Of a DNA stretch of 34,853 bases, positions 8,669 to 21,472 are shown piece by piece. Position numbers and translations under genes: made by a program. The notes below the pieces were generated by a model. It worked only from the letters and a program-made list of their open reading frames with translations. It did not search any database and was not told the DNA's origin. The DNA lies in contig DAHYUM010000009.1 of assembly GCA_027398005.1 (NCBI GenBank), forward strand, positions 1-34,853, given 5' to 3'. Within the stretch, counting starts at the first letter, position 1. Each line of letters begins with the position of its first letter. The DNA is from a bacterium (GTDB taxonomy: Bacteria > Bacteroidota > Ignavibacteria > Ignavibacteriales > Melioribacteraceae).

Positions 8669-9556
8669 TTACTCATTAGCTTTAATCCTGTGTGAAATAT
8701 CCCTTATAGCCACACGGCTTTCCATAAGCTCGGGCAGGTATTCAACAGACGACATAAAAGTCCACAGGTAAGCCACAATAGCATAAATGTTGCCTGTTGT
8801 AAACTCATTCATATCAATAGCAATAAATAGAACTACAACAAAGATAAAAAGGAGCACAAGCCTCATAATGCTGAAATTTGCGGCGTTCCATATCCCTATT
8901 TTGAATTTCACCTTCTCTATAGATGAATAGAAATTTTTGACCTCTTTTCTATCTTTTTTGGCAAACACACCGAATAGGTTCTCGTAATCGTCGTGATAAT
9001 TTTTTTGCAGTACTGCCACTTTCGTATTATAAATTTGTCACATATATATTAAAGGCACGGCAACAATAAGGCATGCAACTGAAATTCTGTAATCGAAAAT
9101 GGAAAGAGCCGCAATAGCGCCTACAATAGAGATAACCTGTTCAAAGGCCTCGGGCACCCTGTATTGGAAAAATGTAATAAATTCCTGCGAAAGCTGGGCT
9201 CTTCCGGCGGCAATAGTAATATCAATTTTATCCTTTTCCGCCTGGTCGGCCACTTTATCGGCAATTCTGGCAAGCATACGCTGAAAAATCTTCGGTTCCA
9301 GCCCGCGCCTGAATGCCCCCGAAGCCGAGTTTGTAATATAAGCCCCTACCCACAAAAGGAAAGGTATTAAACGGACTGAATCGCTGAAAAGGGTCCTAAA
9401 ATTCCGGTTCTCAATGAAAGCATCTATCAGATTTCCGAATAATGTTGGTTCAAGCACCCAGGCCACCTGCTCAATTAAAAGAAGGACAAATATTAATGAG
9501 AAGCCTTTCTTATTCTGCTTTGCAATATCTAAAAGATGCATACCCGGGTTCCGCAA
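8669..9556 (-). pseudogene. ABC-transporter six-TM domain protein (no ATPase domain), interrupted by one in-frame TGA at 9038-9040
   Basis: ORFs 9038..9556 and 8669..9019 lie in the same frame (888 nt = 296 codons overall), separated only by TGA + QIYNTK; the joined product resembles the ABC_membrane_3-type ATPase-less family. Confidence 0.7.
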
Positions 9557-9683
9557 TTGTTAAATAGTTTACTGTTTTTTTGACACGGCACAGGTATTTA
9601 AGGTTGAACCATTTTTATGAATATTAATGGGAAAAAAGAAGAAAGGCAAAAACGAATTAAAAACCAGACCTATTGTCAGAAAT

Positions 9684-9719
9684 AAAAAAGGCCGGTTTTG
9701 AATTAAAAACCAGCCTTTT
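9684..9719 (-). terminator. Rho-independent terminator of the TIGR03545-like gene
   Basis: AAAAAGGCCGGTTTT / AAAACCAGCCTTTTT, 15-bp stem; the single non-Watson-Crick position is G-U on the - strand and C-A on the + strand; U-tract on the - strand. Confidence 0.8.
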
Positions 9720-9740
9720 TATGACATCATATCCTTTTGC

Positions 9741-11603
9741 TCACTTTTTCTTGAAAATATCCTTCAATTTATCTTCAATAAAGTTGTTTTTTTCTTTGTT
9801 CAGCTTATCGGTAAGCTCTTTCTTTTTACCTTCAATAAAGGCGGTTTTATCGTTAATTATCCCCTGGTATGCGGCCAGCTGGTTCTTTACATCCTCAATT
9901 TTAGAGGCATATTGTTTTTCGAACTTATCCCTTTCTTTCTGCACATAATCGTAAAATTTGGCTTTAAGCTGATCCTGCAGTTTCTGGAATTCGGCCCCGA
10001 TAACTGAAGTAAGGCGTTCGGCAATTTTCTGGTCCAAGTCGGTGGAAATGGCAATATCCAAATTTCCCCCCGTATCCCATAATCTAACGCCGACATTAAA
10101 AGAATTAATTCCCTTAAGAACTTCCTGCACAATCTGCTCGGCAATATTTTTAGGAGCCGCATCAAACTGAACCGCTACGTTTGAGAGGTCGAATTTCATT
10201 TCGGCATCGAAATTTGAACCGGGCACTTTAATTCTAAATGAAGAAGTCAAACTTGCGTTCTTTATGCTCGATGGAAGGAAACCCGAATTGCCAATCTTAA
10301 ATTCACCCACCGGAACCCCTGCAAGCGAAACAGTATATTCATCTAACGGAAGATCTTTTCTTCTATCCATTAACCCTGTAATTGATAGTTTTCTTACATT
10401 ATCGGCAGTACCTTCAAGCTGAAACGTAGTTGGCAAACCGGTAATATTCTGGTTATCTGTAATATTATTAACCTGCCCTTTGGCTTCAAGAGTATTTATT
10501 ACTGTCTTGTCACCTGTTCCGTAGGTAAGCAGAATATTCTTAATCCACAGTTTCGGGTAGCCCCTGTCAACGGGGAATTTAATATCCTGCCCTTCAAAGC
10601 GAACCGGTTTTTCTACTTCCGGTTCGGGAGCATATTTTTTAACACTGCTCCTTCCTACATCAACCCAGTAAAGATATTTCTTTATCCTTTCATACATTTC
10701 GCTTCCTACAAGAAGCTGAGCAACACCCGGCATCGAAATTGAAGGAAGGCGCGCTGCGCTTTTAAGATGCTCGTAATCGGTCTTAATGTAATTGTCTATC
10801 GAATCGATTGAAGTTATGGTAGAATTGATAAACCCCGTTGCAACTTCGGTATTCCTGCTTACCAGCCCCGAGACTTCGTTAACGGTTTTAAGGGTGTTAT
10901 CTACGGTTGAAATTGCTTGAAGGATATTCTGCGGATTATTAAGCTCGTTTACATTGATAGTCTTAATATTAGCCTCAAGCTCGGTTAAACGGGTTTTAGT
11001 CTTCTCATAATCATTCTTCATCCCGTTCCATTTAGTAACCGCGTAATCAACTTTCCTTTTAAGGGTGTCTATGTTTTTAATAGTTTTAATATCAAGGGCG
11101 GCAATAAGGCTATCGGGGTTAAACCCTTTTTTAAGTTTCGAAGCATCGAAAATGGGGCTGGCCGAAAGTGTTTTCTTAAGAGTATTTTCGGCAATGGCAG
11201 TAAAATTATTGCCGGCTCTTTCAAATACCGATTGTTTTTTCTTTCCTTCGGGCAGAGCGCCGTCGGTTGCGCGTTTGGTGCCGACAATAAGGTTATGCAC
11301 TTCAATTGTTTCAATAATGTACTTGCCCCTTAAGAGCTGATTGGCATCCATTTCGAATTTGACTTTTTTCGTCTCGAACAGATTTTCCCATGTAGCGTTG
11401 GGGTTGGCTACCTGCATTGCGTTCCATTCAATGCCAACGGGAAAGAAGTGCACTTTAAGCCCTCCAATATCAACTTTTGCTCCTACAATTTCCTCCCCTG
11501 CCTCTTCAATGCTGTTTTCTACAATTTTATCGAGGAACAGATAAACAAAAAGAACAGCCAGCACAATGGGCACAAGCGCGAACCATAAAAATTTCTTTCT
11601 CAT
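9741..11603 (-). CDS. TIGR03545-like uncharacterised protein with AsmA-like N-terminal features
   Basis: N-terminal TM followed by 'AKVDIGGLKVHFFPVGIEWNAMQVANPNATWENLFETKKVKFEMDANQLLRGKYIIETIEVHNLIVGTKR'; long coiled-coil C-terminus; overlaps the upstream gene by 4 bp. Confidence 0.7.
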   Translation of the reverse strand: MRKKFLWFALVPIVLAVLFVYLFLDKIVENSIEEAGEEIVGAKVDIGGLKVHFFPVGIEWNAMQVANPNATWENLFETKKVKFEMDANQLLRGKYIIETIEVHNLIVGTKRATDGALPEGKKKQSVFERAGNNFTAIAENTLKKTLSASPIFDASKLKKGFNPDSLIAALDIKTIKNIDTLKRKVDYAVTKWNGMKNDYEKTKTRLTELEANIKTINVNELNNPQNILQAISTVDNTLKTVNEVSGLVSRNTEVATGFINSTITSIDSIDNYIKTDYEHLKSAARLPSISMPGVAQLLVGSEMYERIKKYLYWVDVGRSSVKKYAPEPEVEKPVRFEGQDIKFPVDRGYPKLWIKNILLTYGTGDKTVINTLEAKGQVNNITDNQNITGLPTTFQLEGTADNVRKLSITGLMDRRKDLPLDEYTVSLAGVPVGEFKIGNSGFLPSSIKNASLTSSFRIKVPGSNFDAEMKFDLSNVAVQFDAAPKNIAEQIVQEVLKGINSFNVGVRLWDTGGNLDIAISTDLDQKIAERLTSVIGAEFQKLQDQLKAKFYDYVQKERDKFEKQYASKIEDVKNQLAAYQGIINDKTAFIEGKKKELTDKLNKEKNNFIEDKLKDIFKKK

Positions 11604-12130
11604 CTCAGCCCTCCCAAATCGCGTATTTTAATGTACCATCTTACAAGCAGGCTTTTATTCAATGTCTGGTAAATTTTCCACTTATGCACCTTTGCACCAA
11701 TATGTTGCCGGTATTTAACAACAAACAGTTTCATTCCAAAATAAACGGGAGTAAAAAGTATTAATGCCGATACAAAACTGCCCATCACTACAGTATTGTT
11801 GAAACGCGATAGCGGGGCAACAGGGGCATTGTAAAGGAATGTGTAGCCGCCATCGAGAAAAGTAAGCTTGGTCAACAGGAAATACCCGAACTGGTGAAAA
11901 AGTGGATCGAGAAGAAAGGCAAAAAGCCCGAAAATTGTAAACCCGAGCACTGCAGCCCCTAAATTTACATTCAGTATCAAAATAAGTATCCAGACAATTA
12001 TTCCCTGCAGATTAAGCGAAGGCGATAATCCGATAATTGAACCGAGCGCAAAACCGAGCGCTATCTGTTTCGGGTTCTCTCCATCCCGGAATATCTTTAG
12101 TATGTCGCGTAGTAATTTTAACCAGAACAT
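11600..12130 (-). CDS. TIGR03546-like / DUF2062-like membrane protein
   Basis: 'NPKQIALGFALGSIIGLSPSLNLQGIIVWILILILNVNLGAAVLGFTIFGLFAFLLDPLFHQFGYFLL'; immediately upstream of the TIGR03545-like gene. Confidence 0.7.
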   Translation of the reverse strand: MFWLKLLRDILKIFRDGENPKQIALGFALGSIIGLSPSLNLQGIIVWILILILNVNLGAAVLGFTIFGLFAFLLDPLFHQFGYFLLTKLTFLDGGYTFLYNAPVAPLSRFNNTVVMGSFVSALILFTPVYFGMKLFVVKYRQHIGAKVHKWKIYQTLNKSLLVRWYIKIRDLGGLR

Positions 12131-12135
12131 ATATT

Positions 12136-13116
12136 TTATTCCTTGCTGAATTTCTTACCTGAAAATAAGAATAATTTAGGAAATCTGACTATAGTAACTC
12201 CGCATACAATAAGCAGAGCAGAAATTGCCATTTTAAGAGTTATTATTTCGCCAAGCATAAAAACGGCCATTATTGCGGCCATTACCGGCTGAAGATACAC
12301 ATAAATGGCCACAAATGAGGCAGGCGCGCTTTTTAAGGCTATGCTGTTCAATAAGTAAGGTATTAAAGTGCCAACCGTAAGAACCATTATTAAAGGGTAA
12401 TAATCTGCAAACTTTACCGGACCGAAGTTAAAATAGAATACATCGCCGAATGTTAAAGGAAGAATTTCGATAGAGGCAAAAATGAAGACATAAGTAATAA
12501 TTGTAAACGGTTTGTAAATTTTAAGAAGCGGCTTAACAAGGGCGAGATAAATTGAGTACAAAAAAGAATTTAGTATAATAAATAGATTGCCCCAAAGATA
12601 GCCCCCCATTTTAAATCCGCTGAAATCTATTAGATTGCTCACTCCCGAAAAAGCTACAAGCACCCCTATAAGTTTGCCAAGCGAAAATTCCTCCTGCCTG
12701 AGCACAAGAGCAACAATTAATGTGAATATAGGCACCGAAGAGACTATAATCGTCGCATTAATTGCGGTTGAAAGCTGCAGCCCTTTCAGGTAAAAATAAA
12801 TATTACCCGTTACACCAAATAACGCAAGAACAGCCAATCGCAATAAATGGCTTTTCTCCTTAACCCTCTCACGCTGAAAAATAAAGAATACCAGTGCAAA
12901 TACAATGGCAATGCCCCAAATGCGCGCAAATGCCAGAAAACCGGGGCCGAAAGTTCTAAACGCCAGTTTTGAATAAATTGGCAGTGCCCCGAAACAAACC
13001 TGCACTAAAAAAAGAGGCAAATGTACTTTTATAAAATAATTATCCCTGTTCCCGCTTTGCATAAAACTCTTATTTTTTCTACCGGCCAATATAGAGAATA
13101 AGATGATATAAATCAC
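12136..13116 (-). CDS. EamA/DMT-family transporter
   Basis: About ten TM segments, two EamA-like halves; actual start may be a downstream Met (near 'MQSGNRDNYF'). Confidence 0.85.
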   Translation of the reverse strand: MIYIILFSILAGRKNKSFMQSGNRDNYFIKVHLPLFLVQVCFGALPIYSKLAFRTFGPGFLAFARIWGIAIVFALVFFIFQRERVKEKSHLLRLAVLALFGVTGNIYFYLKGLQLSTAINATIIVSSVPIFTLIVALVLRQEEFSLGKLIGVLVAFSGVSNLIDFSGFKMGGYLWGNLFIILNSFLYSIYLALVKPLLKIYKPFTIITYVFIFASIEILPLTFGDVFYFNFGPVKFADYYPLIMVLTVGTLIPYLLNSIALKSAPASFVAIYVYLQPVMAAIMAVFMLGEIITLKMAISALLIVCGVTIVRFPKLFLFSGKKFSKE

Positions 13117-13278
13117 AATTTAAGATGCCGCTCTCTTCTTTTTAGGAACTATGGCGCATCAGTAATTGTTAAAAACATATATTAAGAGAAATTAATCCGG
13201 AAAAATATTGATTGTTAAAATGTGATTATTATTTTTGAAATGCAGATAAATTCAATTAACCAATCGAAAGGAGTTATA

Positions 13279-13611
13279 ATGAAATACACAAAATACTTAC
13301 TTGCAATCGCAGCTTTATTGTTCGTAACAGTATCAGCTCAGGCTCAGACAAAGAAAGACGGAAAGAGCATTTTTGAAGCTTCAAAATGTAATATGTGCCA
13401 CAGCATTGCCAGCCAGAATATTACAACAAAAGGGAAAGCTCCCGATCTTTCAAACGTTGGCGCCGACAAAAAAGCTGATTGGATTGCCAAGTTTGTTACC
13501 AAACAGGAAAAATTAGACGGCAAACAGCACGGTATGATGTTCAAGGGTACACCCGAAGAATTGAAGACCCTTTCTACATGGCTTGGAACAATGAAAAAAG
13601 CCGCAAAATAA
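13279..13611 (+). CDS. Small secreted monoheme c-type cytochrome
   Basis: AAAGGAG RBS then ATG at 13279; signal peptide ending AQAQ; CNMCH heme motif; distal Met 'HGMMFKG'. The supplied ORF start (13222) is probably too early. Confidence 0.88.
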   Translation: MKYTKYLLAIAALLFVTVSAQAQTKKDGKSIFEASKCNMCHSIASQNITTKGKAPDLSNVGADKKADWIAKFVTKQEKLDGKQHGMMFKGTPEELKTLSTWLGTMKKAAK

Positions 13612-13634
13612 TTTTGCCTAATCAGATAAAAGTT

Positions 13635-13667
13635 AAAAGCGGGAACTATCTTTTTCCCGCTTTTTTT
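13635..13667 (+). terminator. Rho-independent terminator of the cytochrome c gene
   Basis: AAAAGCGGGAA-ctatcttt-TTCCCGCTTTTTTT hairpin plus T-tract. Confidence 0.9.
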
Positions 13668-13754
13668 ATTTTAAATAATTTCCCATTTATTCCCGTCAAA
13701 TTATTACCTTTGTGAATTATTATATATTTATTCTTGCTTAAAATATTTATTACA

Positions 13755-13772
13755 GCCGCACGCAGCTGCGGC
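13755..13772 (+). promoter_or_regulatory. Hairpin in 5' leader of the SMR gene
   Basis: GCCGCA-cgcagc-TGCGGC, 6-bp stem, about 24 nt before the ATG. Confidence 0.35.
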
Positions 13773-13795
13773 ATTAAACCGGAATAAGGAATTAT

Positions 13796-14113
13796 ATGTC
13801 CTGGATCTATATTTTCATCGCTTCAATATTCGAAATAAGCTGGGCCGTTGGGCTTAAATACAGCAACGGTTTCAAAAATTTAAAAGCCAGCATCTTTACT
13901 GTTATTACAATGATATTGAGCTATGTTTTTCTGGCTATGGGGGCAAAACAACTGCCTATAGGCACTGCCTACGCGGTATGGACCGGAATAGGCGCTGTTG
14001 GCACTGCTGTTTATGGAATATTCTTTTTTAATGAACCGAGGGAATTCTTGAGGGTTTTCTTTCTATTTGTTATTATTGCCGGCATTATCGGACTGAAACT
14101 TACATCGAAATAA
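13796..14113 (+). CDS. sugE: SMR-family exporter, SugE/Gdx (guanidinium exporter) type
   Basis: 'SWAVGLKYSNGF', 'LPIGTAYAVWTGIGAVGTAVYGIFFFNE', 'IAGIIGLKLTSK'. Confidence 0.85.
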   Translation: MSWIYIFIASIFEISWAVGLKYSNGFKNLKASIFTVITMILSYVFLAMGAKQLPIGTAYAVWTGIGAVGTAVYGIFFFNEPREFLRVFFLFVIIAGIIGLKLTSK

Positions 14114-14117
14114 TTTT

Positions 14118-14654
14118 ATGAGAAAATTACTACACGACGAAATTACCCAAAACCGCTCTACTATAGAAACTCTGGAGAGCGTTAAAAAACTGCCCGTATA
14201 TGTTATTCTTAATAATATAAGAAGCAGCTACAATGTAGGCTCAATTTTCAGAACCTCGGACGGGGCAATGATTGAAAAATTATACCTCTGCGGCTACACC
14301 CCGCATCCCCCAAAGAAAGAAGTTCTGAAAACCGCGCTCGGTTCGCAGAACAGCGTTGCGTGGGAATATGTTAAGGACCCGGTTGAACTTGTTTTAAAAC
14401 TTAAGGAAGAGGGGATAAAAATAGGCGCTTTAGAGCTTACCGAAAACAGCATTCCCCACTACTCGTTTCAGAAAAACAATTTCCCGGTGGCTCTTTTGGT
14501 AGGCAACGAAATTAAAGGTGTTTCGCAGGACCTGCTGGATTTATGCGATTTCTCTCTCGAGATACCCCAGTACGGCATAAAACAATCGCTTAATGTGGCT
14601 GTTGCTTACGGCATTGCAGTATTCGAGCTTAGAAGAATTTTCGATACTATGTAG
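14118..14654 (+). CDS. SpoU/TrmH-family RNA methyltransferase
   Basis: 'NNIRSSYNVGSIFRTSDGA', 'LLVGNEIKGV', 'IPQYGIKQSLNVAVAYGIAVFEL' SPOUT motifs. Confidence 0.92.
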   Translation: MRKLLHDEITQNRSTIETLESVKKLPVYVILNNIRSSYNVGSIFRTSDGAMIEKLYLCGYTPHPPKKEVLKTALGSQNSVAWEYVKDPVELVLKLKEEGIKIGALELTENSIPHYSFQKNNFPVALLVGNEIKGVSQDLLDLCDFSLEIPQYGIKQSLNVAVAYGIAVFELRRIFDTM

Positions 14655-14658
14655 GCGG

Positions 14659-15315
14659 CTACCCCGCATAGGTAAAAAAGGATTCCCCGTTTTCTTTCTG
14701 ATGGATTAGCACCAGGTTTGCGCGCACAAGTTTTATTAATGTGCGCGATGCCCGCCGGTAAGATATATTTCCGTATTTGCTTAACTCCTGCACTGTAATA
14801 GTTTCATTCTTATCCAGATAATCGAATACTATCTTTTCATCCTTCGAAATAACATAATTTGTAAGCCCGGCTCCCCTGGTCTGCGCCTGAAGAATTTTAA
14901 TCATTTCCTTTCCGGCAGGCACGCTTTTATCGTTAACCCGCACATATACGGCCGCCGTGTTAAGGTCCAGCTCCGCTAAGTAATCCTGCATTCTGTGCGG
15001 TTTAACATCCGATTCGAAGACCTCTACAATTAGGATTTCCTTTTTATCAATTTCAAAATCGTGCAGTTCATATTTAACGGGGGGAACGCAGTATTTTTCG
15101 GCAGTTTCAATAACAAGGCCGGCATCGGCTTTCTCGCCGTCAATTCCGTAAACCGATTTATCATCGTCTATGCCTATAAATAAAAAGCCTCCGCGCGTAT
15201 TGGCGAAGGCAATTAATTCTTTTGCTATTTTTTCGTGGGATGAGAAACGCTGTTTGAATTCAACCGTAAGCGATTCCCCTTTTTCAATCATTTCAAAAAC
15301 GGTCTTCCGTTTCAT
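14659..15315 (-). CDS. AlbA_2 (Schlafen-type) ATP-binding domain protein with C-terminal winged-helix
   Basis: 'GESLTVEFKQRFSSHEKIAKELIAFANTRGGFLFIGIDDD' motif; C-terminal 'ITVQELSKYGNISYRRASRTLIKLVRANLV'. Confidence 0.85.
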   Translation of the reverse strand: MKRKTVFEMIEKGESLTVEFKQRFSSHEKIAKELIAFANTRGGFLFIGIDDDKSVYGIDGEKADAGLVIETAEKYCVPPVKYELHDFEIDKKEILIVEVFESDVKPHRMQDYLAELDLNTAAVYVRVNDKSVPAGKEMIKILQAQTRGAGLTNYVISKDEKIVFDYLDKNETITVQELSKYGNISYRRASRTLIKLVRANLVLIHQKENGESFFTYAG

Positions 15316-15326
15316 ATAAAGCCGGG

Positions 15327-17738
15327 TTATTTTTTCTGAACAGCCTTGGTGGAATCGTGGTTAATCTGCTCTCTGGCCTTTTTCTGTTCCGCTTCCTTCT
15401 GCAATGCCTTCTGCATCATAACCTTAATTGAATCGGGAAGGGCGTCTTTCGAATCCTTTAATTCCGGTTTGGCCTGATTGTTTACAGGATTTGCCGGTTT
15501 CGGATTTGGCGTTTTACCCGCGGCTTTTTCTTTGGCTTTATAAGCATCTTCGTAAACTGTATACCTGCTTTTAACTTTCGCGTAGATTGCCGAATCGGGG
15601 TATTTCTCATTTAAAAACTGGTATGCGGCAGTTGTGGAATCGACATTCTTAAGGTCGTTTTCAAAAATGAACGCAATATAGTAAGCCGATTTGGGCGCCG
15701 TCTTCGATTTCGGATACTTTGAAATTATATTCCTGAAACCTGCAATTGCTCCGGTAAAATCTTTATCGAAATATTTCTTTTCCGCATCAATATAAAGCTG
15801 GTCTGCTTCGTCGGTAGCGGGCGCATCCTTTATAAGCCCCAGTTTCTTTGCCGCAGGAATTGCCACATCCGATTTCGGGTAATCGGTATATACTATGTTA
15901 AACAAACTGTCCGCCTTCTGTTTTTTATCAAGTGTAAGGTAATAAGTGCCAAGAGCATAATAGGCATTTGGCGCAATACTCTTTGCATGATAATCATTAA
16001 TAATTTTTTTGTAATAAAATGCGGCCGAATCGGGCAGATCCATATCTGCAAAGAACATATTGCCGAAATTAAAATACTTGTTGGAAAGAATTGTCTCGAG
16101 AGAATCTTTAGAAATAGCAGGCATAACAGGCTTAACGGGAAGATTTTTCCTTTTACCGGGACGGGTCATATTAACCCTGCGAGTATCGTTATACCCTGCA
16201 TTACCGGTTCTCTGCCCCTGCTGGTTTGCTACCTTTTGGTTCTGCCTGTTGGTGTTGGTGTTTTGCATTCCCAATGAATTCTGAGGCGTCTGTATCTGCT
16301 GGTTAGCTCCGGAATTCATACTGCTCCGCCCAGCATCACTTGTCATACCCTGGTTTCCCATTGTGTTGTTGCTAAAACCTGTGTTACTCTGCCCAAGCTG
16401 ATTGTTTTGTCCAAGCTGGTTCTGCCCAAGCTGGTTATTCTGCCCCAATTGCCCCGTCTGCCCCGGTATCTGGCCTGTACCGGATTGCATTGCAAGCATT
16501 TTCCTTCTCTGCTCTGTGGTATCCCTATAGATAGCTTCCGCATAAAAAATAGAATCTTTAAGATAATTACCCTTATCCAGCGCGTAAAGAATCTGTTTCT
16601 GGTTCGTTCTTATTTCATCCCTGGATGAAATGTATTTTGAAAAGAGCCCCGACTTTTTGCTTATCTGGTTCTTCATATCATCGCTTAAAAGGGGATTCTG
16701 GTTTGCCATGTCGTAATAAACTGCGGCGCTGTCAAAATTAGGAATGTGATATTCGTAAAGCTGACCTTTCATATATTCAGCAGTGCCTGAGCTTTCTGTG
16801 CCGTAGTAAAGGGTATCAACTTTGGTAAAAACGTCCAGGGCGTTTTCATAATCTTTTTTAAGATAATCAGCCGTTCCAATTTCTACGAGTATTTCATCCA
16901 GATATTTTGCATACTGCGATTTGTTTTTCAGGTCGTTTAAAATTGAAAGCCCGTCATCAATCTTTTCCATATCTAAAAGGCATTTTGCGTATTCAAGCTT
17001 ACTTTCGTAGGCAACTTCAAAAGTGGGGGAATAATTATCGACCGATTTAAAAGCGGCGGCGGCATTCTGGTAATCGGAATTTTTATAATAAAATTTACCT
17101 AATTCGTAGGCTACCTGGGCGTTAACTTCCTTGTCTTTCGAATTCTGGAGGAAATTGTTGCATTTATCAATTGCCTCGGCATATCTTTCCTTATAAATCA
17201 TAAATGCAATCTGCTTAATTACTGCTTCGTCAAAAATATCGTTATCGTCATATTTAATCGCGTCCTGCGCAACTTTATCAAGTATCTGAACCCCTTCGTC
17301 AAAGTTCCTGAGCTGAAGCTCTGTTTTGCCGAGCCAGAGATTAACTTTAACAAGTTCCTCAGGGTCTGTTACGTTTTCAAGAAGCTCCTTAAATTTTCTT
17401 TCGGCCTTTACATATTCCTTTTGATAGTAGAACGATTTACCCGAAAGCCAAAGGGCATCTATAAAATAACTTGACCTTGTATCGAACTGGAGAATTTTAG
17501 AGCATTTTTCATTTACCTTGGTAAGAGCCAGATAATCCTGAGCCATAATGGTGGGTTCCGCAAAGGAAAATAGGTCCCGCGGCAGTTTATTTACATTATC
17601 TTCAACCTGGTCGAACAATACTTTTGCATTGTAGTAGGTATTAAAATAAGCCTTAAAATTATACCACACTCCGCATGAAGAAAGCCCGGTTGAAAGCAAT
17701 GCCAGCAAAAGAATCCGGATTACAAATTTATTTTTCAT
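15327..17738 (-). CDS. Large TPR lipoprotein with Q/N/G-rich linker (possible PorW/SprE-like T9SS component)
   Basis: Lipobox 'LLSTGLSSC' followed by 'WYNFKAYFNTYYNAKVLFDQVEDN'; many TPRs in both halves; low-complexity linker. Confidence 0.75.
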   Translation of the reverse strand: MKNKFVIRILLLALLSTGLSSCGVWYNFKAYFNTYYNAKVLFDQVEDNVNKLPRDLFSFAEPTIMAQDYLALTKVNEKCSKILQFDTRSSYFIDALWLSGKSFYYQKEYVKAERKFKELLENVTDPEELVKVNLWLGKTELQLRNFDEGVQILDKVAQDAIKYDDNDIFDEAVIKQIAFMIYKERYAEAIDKCNNFLQNSKDKEVNAQVAYELGKFYYKNSDYQNAAAAFKSVDNYSPTFEVAYESKLEYAKCLLDMEKIDDGLSILNDLKNKSQYAKYLDEILVEIGTADYLKKDYENALDVFTKVDTLYYGTESSGTAEYMKGQLYEYHIPNFDSAAVYYDMANQNPLLSDDMKNQISKKSGLFSKYISSRDEIRTNQKQILYALDKGNYLKDSIFYAEAIYRDTTEQRRKMLAMQSGTGQIPGQTGQLGQNNQLGQNQLGQNNQLGQSNTGFSNNTMGNQGMTSDAGRSSMNSGANQQIQTPQNSLGMQNTNTNRQNQKVANQQGQRTGNAGYNDTRRVNMTRPGKRKNLPVKPVMPAISKDSLETILSNKYFNFGNMFFADMDLPDSAAFYYKKIINDYHAKSIAPNAYYALGTYYLTLDKKQKADSLFNIVYTDYPKSDVAIPAAKKLGLIKDAPATDEADQLYIDAEKKYFDKDFTGAIAGFRNIISKYPKSKTAPKSAYYIAFIFENDLKNVDSTTAAYQFLNEKYPDSAIYAKVKSRYTVYEDAYKAKEKAAGKTPNPKPANPVNNQAKPELKDSKDALPDSIKVMMQKALQKEAEQKKAREQINHDSTKAVQKK

Positions 17739-17752
17739 TTTGTCCGCCTTTT

Positions 17753-21162
<3,410 letters not shown>

Positions 21163-21472
21163 TATTTCTCCGTTTATTTAGCAAATAAAGTTACTGAATG
21201 AGGTTCTGAAATGCAAAGAAACCGCAGGGCATAAAATCATCCCCATTTTTATACAAAAACGGTATGGTTTTGTTTCAGTAAAGGGTTAATATTTGAATAA
21301 AAATGAGGTTTTTCCTGCCCGAATAACTTTCTTTTTAACTCCCTAAAAATAAGAAAATCCGCCGATATTACCGACTAATATTTTGCCCTTCGTACCCCCG
21401 TTATTCCCCCCTTTCCATTTCCCTCCTTTTTTTAAAATAACTATCTTTATACATAAAAAATAAGCGGAAGAA

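Noticed and set aside
9020-9040. In-frame TGA as selenocysteine codon
   Set aside because: Downstream sequence has only a short GCAGTACTGC dyad, no recognisable bacterial SECIS hairpin, and the protein family is not known to contain selenocysteine.
13690-13795. Guanidine-II (mini-ykkC) riboswitch upstream of sugE
   Set aside because: Only one hairpin is visible and its loop lacks the ACGR motif; the two-hairpin consensus is not met by eye.
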